Positions 26,415 to 35,940 are shown, numbered from the stretch's first letter. The stretch is DNA of 64,000 nucleotides from Vagococcus allomyrinae (GCF_017829975.1 NZ_JAEEGA010000009.1:62001-126000), one strand, 5' to 3'. Notes: a model not told the origin generated them from the letters alone. Numbers and translations are program-made.

Positions 26415-26513
26415 ACTGGGATAAAGTATTTTCTTCTGTATGTCAGCAGTTTACACCTATAGGGAATGGTGACATAATAGACTCATATAAATAGTGTTGA
26501 AGGGAGCAATAGG

Positions 26514-26930
26514 ATGAGTGAATTAACCTGTTATTATGAAGAACCAGAAGCTGTCGAGTATCTAAGCCTGCGGCAAGAAGTTAAGATGGGAAGTCGTTCT
26601 TTGAGCGGGGCCCAGAAAGGGTTAGGCAATGCCTTATTTTCTGTTGTTTTTCGGGATGAGCAGCAACAGTTAATCGCAATGGGACGAGTGATTGGGGATG
26701 ATGGTTTAGCCTATATGGTAACCGATGTGGTGGTGAAGCCTGATTATCAAGGGCAGGGCTTGGCCAAAGGCATTATGGCAGAAATTATGAGGTATTTAGA
26801 ACGGGAAGCAGCACCGGAGGCTTACATCTGTTTAATAGCGGATGTACCTGCCAATCAATTGTATGAACAGTTTGGATTTAAGGAAACAGCTCCTAGTAGT
26901 GTGGCGATGTTTATTAAAAATAAAGCCTAA
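26514..26930 (+). CDS. GNAT family N-acetyltransferase
   Basis: The 138-residue protein is an acetyl-CoA-dependent N-acetyltransferase. It shows the GNAT core VTDVVVKPDYQGQGLAKGIM (the Q-G-Q-G acetyl-CoA pyrophosphate loop, about residues 70-90) and the closing LYEQFGFKETAP. The target amine is unknown. GAAGGGAG precedes the ATG. It is monocistronic, lying between the terminator of the T-box operon and the GntR gene. Confidence 0.87.
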   Translation: MSELTCYYEEPEAVEYLSLRQEVKMGSRSLSGAQKGLGNALFSVVFRDEQQQLIAMGRVIGDDGLAYMVTDVVVKPDYQGQGLAKGIMAEIMRYLEREAAPEAYICLIADVPANQLYEQFGFKETAPSSVAMFIKNKA

Positions 26931-27004
26931 CAGGGGGCTAGCTAGGAGTGCTTTACTATCCAAGATAAGTTACAATAGATGAAAATAATTTAGGAGATAC
27001 TATC

Positions 27005-27709
27005 ATGCAAAAAAGAGAATTTATTGTGCAAGACTTATTGAGTAAAATATATCAAAATCAATTTTCTGAAGGGAAATTACCTCATCAACGGGCTTTGGCT
27101 GAAGTCTACCAAGTCTCTCGTTTTACCATCCAAGAGGCCATTAAGAGCCTTCAGGACATCGGGGTGATAACAGTCGTTCAGGGATCTGGCATGTATATTT
27201 CCAAAGGTGCTAAACAAAATCCTTTAGTCTATAATTCCTTAACGCGCAATCCTTATGATCGGATTTCTTCAAAGCTTCTCTCTTTAACAAAAGAAAGGGC
27301 CAATGAAAAAGACTGTCAAACGTTTCAAATTGAAAAGGGAGAGGAGGTCTGGCAATTTCAGCGCCTGCGAATTGTTAACTTTCAATTGACTCAAATAGAA
27401 ACGTCACGGATGCCAGTTAGCCTTTTTCCTGAATTAACCCAAAAAGTCGTTGAGAGTTCCATTCAGAAATTTGTCCAGCAAAGTGGGTTTAAAATCTCCC
27501 ATTATATCACCAGCTACACCCCTGTGTTAATTACAAAAGAACAGGCTATCTTTCTTCAATGTAAGAAGGGTAGCCCGGCGATGAAAATTGATAATCGTTG
27601 CTTATTGGATGATGGCCGCGTCTACGAATACAGTGAATTGATTGCGATTGATTATTCCTGTACGTATATTACGCCATTTAATAAGCAAAACCATCAGTTT
27701 AGACAATAA
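27005..27709 (+). CDS. GntR-family regulator with UTRA domain
   Basis: This is a 234-residue HutC-type repressor. The winged helix is in residues 1-70 (LPHQRALAEVYQVSRFTIQEAI, then QGSGMYI) and the UTRA effector domain follows (about 85-230, closing EYSELIAIDYS). Its stop is two bases from the stop of the convergent mannonate-dehydratase-like gene, and beyond that lies the PTS EIIBC gene. It probably controls that dehydratase-PTS region. Its ligand is unknown. TAGGAG precedes the ATG. Confidence 0.87.
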   Translation: MQKREFIVQDLLSKIYQNQFSEGKLPHQRALAEVYQVSRFTIQEAIKSLQDIGVITVVQGSGMYISKGAKQNPLVYNSLTRNPYDRISSKLLSLTKERANEKDCQTFQIEKGEEVWQFQRLRIVNFQLTQIETSRMPVSLFPELTQKVVESSIQKFVQQSGFKISHYITSYTPVLITKEQAIFLQCKKGSPAMKIDNRCLLDDGRVYEYSELIAIDYSCTYITPFNKQNHQFRQ

Positions 27710-27711
27710 AG

Positions 27712-28911
27712 TTAAGGGGTGACTAGTGTGCCGTCGGGAATTCGACTTTGGGTCCACTCGTGTTCTCGGTATACGGGCGGGTAATCAGTTGCTAAATTTT
27801 CGGCAAATTCAACGCCAATTCCCGGTTTGTCAATGGGGTAAAAATAACCTTTGACAGGCTCTGGAACATGGCTAAAAAGTTTTTTAGTATTAGCTGGAAC
27901 ATCGATATTTTCCTGAATAGCTGAGTTGTGCAGGTGGATATTTAAATGGGTGTTGACGGCTAGGCCAATGGGAGTGATATCCGACGGTGTATGCCAGGCC
28001 ATCCGGACGCCCATCGCCTCACAAAAGTGTGCCAGTTTTAAAGCAGGGGTAATGCCACCAATTTGTGAAACATGAGCTCGCATATAATCCAGTTGCCGAT
28101 TAATGACGAGATTTTTCCATTCTGCTGGGTTATTAAACAGTTCGCCAGTTGCTATGGGGGTCGTTGTCTGGGCTCTGACTTGGGCCAACCATTCGTTTTG
28201 ATTAGGAGGCAAGAGATCTTCTAAAAAGAACAAGTCAAAAGGCTCCGCCTTTTTCGCAAATTGAACGGCTTGATTAGGAAACAGTCGCTCATGAACATCA
28301 TGTAACATTTGGAATTGATCCCCGTATTTTTCTTTGACAGCAGCAAACATTTTGAGTGTTGTGTTCATGTATTGATTTTGGTCAAAATAAGAGCCGACTA
28401 ACGGATTTTGGGGAAGATTCATATCGGTGCCATTGCCACCATAGAAACCAAGTTGACAGCGGATATACTGGTAGCCTTCAGCTAAAAACTGCTCAATCTC
28501 GCTATATAAATCGTCTAAATTATCAGCAACAGCATGAGTGTATGCTGGAATTGCGGTGCGGGATTTGCCACCGAGCAGTTGGTAAAGAGGCATGTTGCTG
28601 AGCTTGCCTTTTATGTCCCAAAGTGCCATGTCAACACCGGAAATAGCATTATTAATCACAGGGCCATTGCGCCAGTAAGCATTGACTAACATCATTTGCC
28701 ATAAATCCTCAATATTATTGGCATCTTTCCCTATTAGAATAGGCTTAAGGTATTCTTCAACCATAGTTTTGACGGCTAGCGGACGTTGCTGAAACGTGGC
28801 ACAGCCATAGCCGACAACACCACGATTGGTTTCCACTTTAACGACGACTAAGTTATGTCGATCTGGTCGGATGGCGTAACATATAACATCTGTAATGATT
28901 GTTTCTTTCAT
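27712..28911 (-). CDS. Mannonate dehydratase-family enolase-superfamily enzyme
   Basis: The 399-residue protein is a mandelate racemase/enolase superfamily member of the ManD/RspA group, which dehydrates D-mannonate, D-gluconate or related sugar acids. It shows [14 protein letters not shown], the [20 protein letters not shown] segment, LLGGK, metal-site [15 protein letters not shown] and TGELFN, and the late [12 protein letters not shown] loop. ATG 28911 follows GAGGAG. It is divergent from the PTS EIIBC gene and convergent with the GntR gene, so it may serve a sugar brought in by that PTS. Substrate specificity in this family cannot be read from sequence. Confidence 0.88.
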   Translation of the reverse strand: MKETIITDVICYAIRPDRHNLVVVKVETNRGVVGYGCATFQQRPLAVKTMVEEYLKPILIGKDANNIEDLWQMMLVNAYWRNGPVINNAISGVDMALWDIKGKLSNMPLYQLLGGKSRTAIPAYTHAVADNLDDLYSEIEQFLAEGYQYIRCQLGFYGGNGTDMNLPQNPLVGSYFDQNQYMNTTLKMFAAVKEKYGDQFQMLHDVHERLFPNQAVQFAKKAEPFDLFFLEDLLPPNQNEWLAQVRAQTTTPIATGELFNNPAEWKNLVINRQLDYMRAHVSQIGGITPALKLAHFCEAMGVRMAWHTPSDITPIGLAVNTHLNIHLHNSAIQENIDVPANTKKLFSHVPEPVKGYFYPIDKPGIGVEFAENLATDYPPVYREHEWTQSRIPDGTLVTP

Positions 28912-29125
28912 TTCCACACTCCTCAAAATAGTTATCTATAGTAGTTATTTAACCATGCTGACAAGGCGGAGTCAATTTGGCTTGTCAAAATGGCTAAATA
29001 GCTTTAAAAACCAGTCCAATTTTGTTTTGAAATGACGAGGAAAGCTTTTAAATAAAGGTTTTGTTAGTCGTTTTATACTTATTAGGACTGTTTTGATGTC
29101 TGGTTATTTTATGCTATTATGACCT

Positions 29126-29139
29126 TGCAAACGGAATCA
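29126..29139. promoter_or_regulatory. Weak candidate cre site upstream of PTS EIIBC
   Basis: TGCAAACGGAATCA matches the cre consensus at 12 of 14 positions. It lies just after a TATTAT -10 box (29115-29120), about 31 bases before the start codon. Confidence 0.35.
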
Positions 29140-29169
29140 CGATAATTTAAAAGAAAAGAGTTGGTCAGA

Positions 29170-30528
29170 ATGAAACATGAACAATCTATCCGTGAGATCA
29201 TCGAAAATGTTGGCGGAGAAAGTAACATTAATAATGCTTGGCATTGTATGACTCGCTTGCGGTTTGATTTGAAGGATGGGAGTAAGGTCAATTATGAGGA
29301 ATTGGCTAAGATTAAAGGAGTAATGGGCACAAAATATCAAAGTGATCAGTTACAAGTGGTTATCGGTACCGCAGTTGCGGAATATTTTACCACGTTAGCC
29401 TCGCTCTTAAATCTGGAATCAGAAACGGAGGTGCCTGCGGAAACTCATGAGAAAAAAGGCTTAGTGTCCCTCTTTATGGATACGGTCTCAGGAGTATTTG
29501 GCCCAATTGTTCCTGCGATTGCCGGTGCCGGAATGATCAAAGGGTTAATGGCTGGACTAGTTGCCTTGAACGTTATCTCGAATACGACGCCGACCTTCTT
29601 AGTCATCGATATGCTGGCCAGTGGTGTTTTTACTTTCTTGCCATTTTTTGTGGCGGCTTCTGCTGCCCGAATTTTTAACACGAATATGTATTTGGCGATT
29701 GCGATCGCGGCAACCATGCAATTTCCCACGATGACAGCAGCCGTCGCTGCTGGCGAGATTTCGCAATTTTTATTATTTGGCCTAGTGCCAGTGCCGGTTT
29801 TTAATTATGCTGGAACGGTTATTCCGATTATCTTCTCAGTTTTGGCATTGAGTTATGTCTATAAGTGGGTCGATAAGGTTTTACCGGAAGTCTTAAGAAC
29901 GGTCTTTACACCAACTATCTCCTTGTTTCTAGTGGGGATTTTAGCGTTAACCGTCATCGGCCCAATCGGTATTCATGCTGGCAATTTATTGGCTGGTGCT
30001 GTTAGCTGGTTGTTCTCGATTTCGCCGATTTTGGCTGGTATCATAGTAGGTGCAATTCGCCCAATCGCTATTTTAACTGGTTTACATCATGCGATGACTC
30101 CGATCGCGTTGCAAAATTTTGCGAATCAAGGGTACGACATGTTAATGCCGATGATGTTTATGGCAAATATGGCCATCACCGGTGCCACAGCGGCCATGTA
30201 TTTTAAGGCTAACACCAAGCAGGAAAAATCGATTATCGTTTCGGCTGCGGTTTCCGGTTTGTTGGGCATTACTGAACCAGCTTTATTCGGTGTGTTAACT
30301 AAATACAAAAAAGCTTTTATCGCTGCTACAGTCGGAAGTTCGCTTGCGTCGGCCTTTATTGCGGCTTTCGGTGTTAGAATTTATGGGTATATCTTGTCGA
30401 GTATTTTCAGCTTGCCAGCTTATATTGGGCAATACTTTATTTTCGCTGTCTTAGGAATTATTTTGGCGATAGCCTCATCCTTTGGGATTGCATACTTCTT
30501 AGTACCAAAAACAGAAAAAACTGCTTAG
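29170..30528 (+). CDS. PTS EIIBC, glucose/sucrose superfamily (beta-glucoside/trehalose type)
   Basis: The 452-residue protein joins a cytoplasmic EIIB domain (residues 1-85, phosphorylated Cys26 in NNAWHCMTRLRF) to a membrane EIIC domain (about 100-450). EIIC motifs include the GLHHAMTPI loop and GITEPALFG. No EIIA domain is fused, so phosphate must come from a separate Glc-type EIIA. Family members carry sucrose, trehalose or beta-glucosides; the substrate here is not determined. ATG 29170 is preferred to TTG 29161. A TTGATG/TATTAT promoter lies upstream and a terminator follows directly. Confidence 0.93.
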   Translation: MKHEQSIREIIENVGGESNINNAWHCMTRLRFDLKDGSKVNYEELAKIKGVMGTKYQSDQLQVVIGTAVAEYFTTLASLLNLESETEVPAETHEKKGLVSLFMDTVSGVFGPIVPAIAGAGMIKGLMAGLVALNVISNTTPTFLVIDMLASGVFTFLPFFVAASAARIFNTNMYLAIAIAATMQFPTMTAAVAAGEISQFLLFGLVPVPVFNYAGTVIPIIFSVLALSYVYKWVDKVLPEVLRTVFTPTISLFLVGILALTVIGPIGIHAGNLLAGAVSWLFSISPILAGIIVGAIRPIAILTGLHHAMTPIALQNFANQGYDMLMPMMFMANMAITGATAAMYFKANTKQEKSIIVSAAVSGLLGITEPALFGVLTKYKKAFIAATVGSSLASAFIAAFGVRIYGYILSSIFSLPAYIGQYFIFAVLGIILAIASSFGIAYFLVPKTEKTA

Positions 30529-30534
30529 TGAGTG

Positions 30535-30567
30535 GGAGCCAGCGTTAACTGCTGGCTTCTTTTTTTT
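30535..30567 (+). terminator. Intrinsic terminator after PTS EIIBC
   Basis: A GAGCCAGC/GCTGGCTT stem with a 7-base loop is followed by a long T-run. Confidence 0.88.
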
Positions 30568-30592
30568 GGCTTTTTTGTCATTGTAGTTAACC

Positions 30593-30619
30593 AAAAAACC
30601 ACACTAGGGGGAAGTGTGG
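30593..30619 (-). terminator. Orphan minus-strand intrinsic terminator
   Basis: On the minus strand, CCACACT/AGTGTGG forms a 7-bp stem followed by six T. No protein gene precedes it on that strand, so it may end a short RNA that includes the tRNA-like remnant at about 30650-30700. Confidence 0.55.
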
Positions 30620-30647
30620 CAAAAGGATAAGCTGAAATTCTTGGAGT

Positions 30648-30701
30648 AATGTGGATGTTAGGAGTCGAACCTAAAACTGTTACTTGACCACCGTGGCCAT
30701 C
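30648..30701 (-). other. tRNA-like remnant
   Basis: Reading the minus strand, TTAGG-TTCGACT-CCTAA forms a perfect T-arm with a canonical T-loop, and the following CATCC can pair with GGATG about 45 bases upstream. A GGTGGTCAAGT stretch resembles a D-loop. The anticodon arm is missing and no CCA follows, so it cannot be a working tRNA. It may be a deleted tRNA gene or part of a small RNA. The remaining 30568-30937 gap has no other gene. Confidence 0.35.
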
Positions 30702-30937
30702 CCTGGATGATGTGCGCTCTTTAACTTGTCCTTAGTCTAATAGGTTAGAGTTAAATGAAACTTAAAAGATGAGTGAGGCTACTTTTTTGCAATTAATGAA
30801 GGTATTGTTTAACACCTGTCTAGGGCTGTGCTATCATAAAAGAAAAACCAAATTGTGGTGGAAATGAGGGTAGTTGGTTAGGAAATTATAAGGGAAGCGT
30901 TAAGGCAGGAATTAACAATTAGTTGAGGAGGAGAAAA

Positions 30938-33900
30938 ATGGAAAAGCTAGTCATACGAGCAGGAATGAGCTTAGCAGAACAGAAACAAGCCATCCAAGTG
31001 GCCTTTATGCAAGGTTTTCGAGCGGAGATGGCGATATTTCCGATTTGTGACATAGAGAATTGGACAAATGTGGCCTTTCTTTATCAGGAAAATCAATTAG
31101 TGAATCTGTCAACAACTGATGAGGGGAATTCGGTTAACCAGTTTGCTGAAAAAAGTTTGGACTTCGATTGGCGTAGTCAGCAAGGGTTGGAATCATTATT
31201 TGAGAGAGATTATTTGTTGCAAGATCTCAATGATGATTTTTTGGCTGATCAATTGGCTTTAAAAGTCTGGTTGGTTGAGGCGGTTGACGTTTGGCAGTTA
31301 TCTGCCTTATGTAATATCATGTATCGTTTCGGGATGGAAACAACGGCATACGAGGGATCTCTCTTTGCGACGGCAGAGGATGCAGGTAATCTGCTAGTGG
31401 TTGAAACTAATGATCGATCTGGGATCAGTGTTGCCGAAAATCAAGGGCGTAAAGTGATTAAACTAAGAGGCGAAGGTCAGTCCTTGGTTAATTTTGTCGC
31501 TCATTTTTGTCAATTTTTTCCAGATGATCAAAGTGGCGGAAGTTTGCTGACTGTCATGCAGGAGATGACTAAAAGTTTTTGTTTGCAAAATCCGGATGGT
31601 CAACAAGTATATACAGCGACTAAGGAGGAGAGTCAGACCCAAGACTTTTTACAATACATAGCGCCAGTTAAGATTTTTGAGAAAGAGTATTCACTTATTT
31701 GGGAAGTGACGGAATTCAAGGTTTTTTTGCAAGAAGAGATTTATCCACAATTGAGACCTGGTGATTCAATCGCCATTTATGGCAGTCTAAGTGAGGGGAT
31801 CGAACAGCGTCAGCAATTGCAAGCTGAGATTATCCAAGAATTATTAGAGATGAAAGTAGAGGTGACAAAAGTTGAAATTGTGTCGGCTTACAAACAAGGA
31901 TTTTCTTGGATAAGCGACTATGTTATTCCAGAGTTAAGTCAATTGGAAAGGTTGGACCGAATTGACATTCAATTTAAACCTTTTTTACCTGAAGGGCAAG
32001 AGGAGTGGCTGGATGAAGATGGGGCAACGCCAAGTTATCATACTGTTTCGGATGATAACCCGGATCGTTGGCTGGACTTGCCAATTCGTTTTTTACAAGA
32101 GCTCTATCCGATTGACGATGTGTTGGCAGAAAAATTGTCTCTCTCGACTGATTCCATTCAGTTTAGTGTTAATAATCAGCAAGAGACGACCTATCTTTTA
32201 AAAGGATATGCTCAGGAACAAGAAGTTTATCACAAAAGTTATCAAGCGGTTTGGGCAGAACGTTCTTATATTGACCAGTTTCCAGAATTAGGGAAGGCCC
32301 ATCCGGCCACTGGCCAAATTCGGGTGGAAATCAATCAAAAGGAAGTGATTCAGCAACGAATAAAAACGGATTTAGAGCGGATCTGGGATAGCTATCAGCA
32401 AGAGCTTTTACCGACCTTTGGTGAATTAGTGACGGCTAAAACCAATGGCTTAGGGGAGAACTGTCACGAGCCCTTATTTTCAAAAATTGTTTTAGAGGCC
32501 ACGGTCAGCGAGCCGGAATATTATTTGAACTCCAGACAAGACATGATTTCGAGCTTAAATAGCTTTCATGAAGATTTGTATTTTGTTGGCTTAGATTATT
32601 TTAAGAAATATGGGCTAAAGAAATGGAATCGTTTGTTGGATGCTCCTGGCTTACTGTTGCCGGTGTTGAAAGTGGGAACAGGCGCGCCTAGCTTTAAGTG
32701 TACAGTTTACGATCAAGAAGACACTCAGCCTTTTATCTGGCAGGCTGGACGTAAGCGCTATTCGCAGTATCGGAAAGAAGAAGTGAAGGTTTTTATTGAA
32801 GAAATTAATGAGAGTTGTGAACCGGGGCTCTTTGATCTGGTCATCCGAACAGAAGGCATCGCTGAGGATTATCTCGACCACTATGTTAGATTAGTGAGAA
32901 CTGGTGACTTAGAAGTAGTGAGTCATCTCAAGCGCTTTGCTAGCTTGTCATTTAAAACGGATGAAGCCGTTTTTTCGGCTGAGATTCCTGCAAAAGCCGC
33001 AACACTTCCAACGCTGTCGATTGAAGAGATTGATTTAATGGAAACTGAAGTGATCGGTTATCAGGCATATAGTCAGATTATCACTCAATTGAAGTGCGTG
33101 CCAGAGCTTTCAGTTAGCCAAATAGGCACAACCTATCAAGGACGTGAAATCTACGGCATTCAAATTGCTGGCAATACTAGTGCTTATGTCTCCAGAGTTA
33201 AACGGTTGACGAATTATCCTTCACTAATCATTAATGCACGCCATCATGCCAACGAAGTTTCAGGAACCAATGGGGCTCTGTTGCTGATCAAGGAATTGTT
33301 AACTAATCCTAAGTATGCTTCATTAAGTGAGCGACTTAATCTGATGATTGTTCCCTTAGAAAATGTTGACGGGGCAGAAATTCACCATCAGTTGCAGCAA
33401 CAAAATCCTTGTTGGAAACTTCATGTGGCACGCTTTAATGCGGTCGGAAAAGAGTTTTATAATGAGTATTTTAACCATGACACGATTTACCCAGAAGCAT
33501 TAGCTTTTACTAAGATCTGGTATCAGCTCCTGCCTGACGTGGTGGTCGATAACCATGGTGTTCCCTCTCATGAATGGGATCAACAATTTTCTGGTTATAC
33601 CTCACCTTCTTATAAAGGGTTTTGGTTGCCTCGATCTTTACTGTACGGTTATTTTTGGGCGGTCAAAGATGATAAGTTTAAGGCTAATCTTCAGTTGAAT
33701 CAGGCGATTGAAAAAGCGATTGCTCAGGCAATTGGCGCTAATCAAGAGATGACGTCCTTAAATAAGGAGTGGATGAATCGTTTTGAGACCTACGCTCACA
33801 AATGGTTACCCCAATTATTTCCAGCGAATTATTATCAAAATATGATAAATTATTGGCTGTATTTTGATTATGAGGTAGACCACCGTTACCCGTCTATCCG

Positions 33901-34117
33901 TTTTCCGTGGATTACCTCTGTTGCTTATACAAGTGAAGTGGCAGATGAGACGGCTCAAGGAGCATATCTGAAGTTATGTGGGGAGACTCATCTGACCCAT
34001 GATCTCGCCACAATTGATCTATTACTAAAACTAGAGCCTAATTGGTCAGAAGAGTGGCAAGTTGGGGAGGAGTCACTTCGACTGAAACGGATTCGTCAAA
34101 GGCCCTTGTTAGGTTAA
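30938..34117 (+). CDS. Large M14-family zinc carboxypeptidase
   Basis: This 1059-residue protein has an M14 metallocarboxypeptidase domain in its last ~350 residues. Zinc ligands are visible as HxxE in ARHHANEVSGT and the later His in VVVDNHGVPSHEW. The first ~700 residues match nothing I recognise and contain no signal peptide, so the enzyme is probably cytoplasmic. ATG 30938 follows GAGGAGG. It lies 153 bases upstream of the DUF969/DUF979 transporter genes, a known type of neighbourhood, so it may trim peptides or amides connected with pyroglutamate. The usual M14 domain is about 300 residues, so the N-terminal extension is striking. Confidence 0.82.
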   Translation: MEKLVIRAGMSLAEQKQAIQVAFMQGFRAEMAIFPICDIENWTNVAFLYQENQLVNLSTTDEGNSVNQFAEKSLDFDWRSQQGLESLFERDYLLQDLNDDFLADQLALKVWLVEAVDVWQLSALCNIMYRFGMETTAYEGSLFATAEDAGNLLVVETNDRSGISVAENQGRKVIKLRGEGQSLVNFVAHFCQFFPDDQSGGSLLTVMQEMTKSFCLQNPDGQQVYTATKEESQTQDFLQYIAPVKIFEKEYSLIWEVTEFKVFLQEEIYPQLRPGDSIAIYGSLSEGIEQRQQLQAEIIQELLEMKVEVTKVEIVSAYKQGFSWISDYVIPELSQLERLDRIDIQFKPFLPEGQEEWLDEDGATPSYHTVSDDNPDRWLDLPIRFLQELYPIDDVLAEKLSLSTDSIQFSVNNQQETTYLLKGYAQEQEVYHKSYQAVWAERSYIDQFPELGKAHPATGQIRVEINQKEVIQQRIKTDLERIWDSYQQELLPTFGELVTAKTNGLGENCHEPLFSKIVLEATVSEPEYYLNSRQDMISSLNSFHEDLYFVGLDYFKKYGLKKWNRLLDAPGLLLPVLKVGTGAPSFKCTVYDQEDTQPFIWQAGRKRYSQYRKEEVKVFIEEINESCEPGLFDLVIRTEGIAEDYLDHYVRLVRTGDLEVVSHLKRFASLSFKTDEAVFSAEIPAKAATLPTLSIEEIDLMETEVIGYQAYSQIITQLKCVPELSVSQIGTTYQGREIYGIQIAGNTSAYVSRVKRLTNYPSLIINARHHANEVSGTNGALLLIKELLTNPKYASLSERLNLMIVPLENVDGAEIHHQLQQQNPCWKLHVARFNAVGKEFYNEYFNHDTIYPEALAFTKIWYQLLPDVVVDNHGVPSHEWDQQFSGYTSPSYKGFWLPRSLLYGYFWAVKDDKFKANLQLNQAIEKAIAQAIGANQEMTSLNKEWMNRFETYAHKWLPQLFPANYYQNMINYWLYFDYEVDHRYPSIRFPWITSVAYTSEVADETAQGAYLKLCGETHLTHDLATIDLLLKLEPNWSEEWQVGEESLRLKRIRQRPLLG

Positions 34118-34229
34118 ACCGACGTTTCTAGTAACGGTCTGTTTAGTTGAGGGACAGTCTGGGGAATGCCTTAGAATTTATCTAGCAAATCGGGGTTTCC
34201 TGAATTATAATTGAAATGATTCATAAAAA

Positions 34230-34247
34230 TTCCTGAAAATTCAGGAA
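34230..34247. repeat. Palindrome before the DUF969 gene
   Basis: TTCCTGAAAATTCAGGAA is an 18-bp inverted repeat ending about 15 bases before the AGGAG ribosome binding site of the DUF969 gene. A half copy (TTCCTGAAT) lies about 33 bases earlier. It may be an operator or a weak RNA hairpin. Confidence 0.4.
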
Positions 34248-34270
34248 CATATAAGAAAGTAGGAGAGAAC

Positions 34271-34960
34271 ATGGAGTATTTAAAATTAATTGGTATTTTA
34301 ATCGTCATTGTTGGATTTGCTCTGAAGTTAGATTCAATTTTGATTATTTTAGTTGCCGCAATTGCGACTGCTTTAGTCGGTGGATTGGGTGTGGAAGGGT
34401 TGTTGGAAACGTTAGGATCCAGTTTCGTGGCTAATCGGGCCATGGCCATTTTTATCATTATTATGTTAGTCACAGGAACGTTGGAGCGGAATGGGCTAAA
34501 AGATCAAGCGGCTAAATTAATTGGCCATGTAAAAGGGGCCACCTCTGGTTTGGTGATTGGTGCTTATGGTATTATGCGGGGGATTTTTGCCGCCTTTAAT
34601 GTTAGTTTTGGTGGTGTTGCCGGATTTGTTTTGCCGATTATCATGCCGATGGCAGTTGGCTCAATTGAAGCTGCTGGTAATAAACCAAGCGAAGAACACG
34701 TGGAAGAATTAAAAGGGATGGCTTCTGGTATGGAAAACATCGCTTGGTTTTTCTGTCAAGTGCTCTTTGTTGGCGGTGGCGGTGGTTTGTTAGTTCAATC
34801 TACCCTTGCTAGCCTAGGATACGAAGTTGAATTGGTTGATTTAGCCAAAGCAACGATTCCAGTCAGTATTTTTGCTCTGTTTGTTGGGATTGTTTATTAT
34901 AACGTGAAAGATCGCAAGTTCCAAAAACAATACAAAGCTAAGAAAAAAGGTGAAAAATAA
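34271..34960 (+). CDS. 5-oxoproline transporter, DUF969 family subunit
   Basis: The 229-residue membrane protein matches the DUF969 family: about six helices, with LVTGTLERNGLKDQA, GAYGIMRGIFAAFNVSFGG and FVGGGGGLLVQ segments. Current annotation practice treats DUF969 and DUF979 proteins as the two subunits of a 5-oxoproline (pyroglutamate) transporter. Its stop codon overlaps the start of the DUF979 gene (TAATG), indicating coupled translation. The upstream M14 peptidase gene may belong to the same pathway. No pyroglutamyl-peptidase or 5-oxoprolinase gene lies in the window. Confidence 0.88.
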   Translation: MEYLKLIGILIVIVGFALKLDSILIILVAAIATALVGGLGVEGLLETLGSSFVANRAMAIFIIIMLVTGTLERNGLKDQAAKLIGHVKGATSGLVIGAYGIMRGIFAAFNVSFGGVAGFVLPIIMPMAVGSIEAAGNKPSEEHVEELKGMASGMENIAWFFCQVLFVGGGGGLLVQSTLASLGYEVELVDLAKATIPVSIFALFVGIVYYNVKDRKFQKQYKAKKKGEK

Positions 34961-35919
34961 TGGGGATTATTGAGTTTTTTACAAGTACAGCACCTGAAAT
35001 GACTTTAGGAGTTAAACTACTAGAAGTATTGTATATGTTTATGGGCTTGATTGCGATTTATGTTGGCATTAAAAATGCCCGTGATAAGGAAAATCCTGCC
35101 CCATATGGCACTGCAATCTTCTGGTGTTCTTTAGGAATTGTGTTGGCTTTCGGTCGTTGGTTCCCGCCATTAGTGTCAGGAATCATCGTGATTGTGATGA
35201 CACTGCCAGCGATTACCAAAAAGGTTAAGGTTGGAAAAATTCATGCACCATCTGCTGAGCATATGCAAAAAATGTCTGACAAAATTGGGGCGAAAATCTT
35301 TATTCCCGCTATTAGTATGGGGCTTTTTGCGATCATCTTTGCCTTAGCTACTGATCTAGGGGCCTTAGTTGGAGTTGGTTTTGGTGTGATAGTTTCCGTC
35401 ATTTTATTGATGTTCTTTTCATCAGAAAACAAACCTACCGTCTTTTTAAATGATTCAGAACGCCTTTTATCGCAGGTAGGTCCTCTAAGTATGTTGCCGA
35501 TGCTACTAGCAAGTTTAGGTGCTATCTTTACGGCAGCAGGTGTTGGTGATGTGGTGTCAAAGATTGTTGGAAAATTTATTCCTGAAGGCAATGTCAATGT
35601 GGGCATTATCGTTTTCGCTTTAGGAATGGTGCTTTTCACAATGGTAATGGGAAATGCCTTTGCGGCGATTACCGTCATGACGGTCGGGATTGGGGCACCT
35701 TTTGTTTTAGCTTACGGGGCAAATCCTGTCATTATTGGCATGATTGCGTTGACTTGCGGGTATTGTGGCACATTGATGACGCCAATGGCCGCTAACTTTA
35801 ATGTGGTGCCAGTCGCGATGTTAGATATGAAGGATAGATTTGGTGTGATTAAAAATCAAATAATTCCAGCTATTCTGATTTTGATCTTCCAAATTGGTTA
35901 TATGATCATGTTTAAATAA
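34960..35919 (+). CDS. 5-oxoproline transporter, DUF979 family subunit
   Basis: The 319-residue integral membrane protein matches DUF979, with about nine helices and the conserved GNAFAAITVMTVGIGAPF and GYCGTLMTPMAANFN segments. It is the partner of the DUF969 subunit, with which it overlaps by one base. Together they are expected to take up 5-oxoproline across the cell membrane. A strong hairpin terminator follows, so the operon ends here. Confidence 0.9.
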   Translation: MGIIEFFTSTAPEMTLGVKLLEVLYMFMGLIAIYVGIKNARDKENPAPYGTAIFWCSLGIVLAFGRWFPPLVSGIIVIVMTLPAITKKVKVGKIHAPSAEHMQKMSDKIGAKIFIPAISMGLFAIIFALATDLGALVGVGFGVIVSVILLMFFSSENKPTVFLNDSERLLSQVGPLSMLPMLLASLGAIFTAAGVGDVVSKIVGKFIPEGNVNVGIIVFALGMVLFTMVMGNAFAAITVMTVGIGAPFVLAYGANPVIIGMIALTCGYCGTLMTPMAANFNVVPVAMLDMKDRFGVIKNQIIPAILILIFQIGYMIMFK

Positions 35920-35940
35920 AAATAGACCCTTAAGAGGTCA

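Noticed and set aside
28929-28948. Direct TAGTTAT repeats as a GntR operator
   Set aside because: Two 7-base AT-rich repeats are too weak to separate from background.
29445-29729. Open frames opposite the PTS and other membrane protein genes
   Set aside because: They are antisense shadows with biased composition, no ribosome binding sites and no recognisable domains.
30648-30701. A functional tRNA gene
   Set aside because: The anticodon arm and a full acceptor stem are missing; only the T-arm is convincing.
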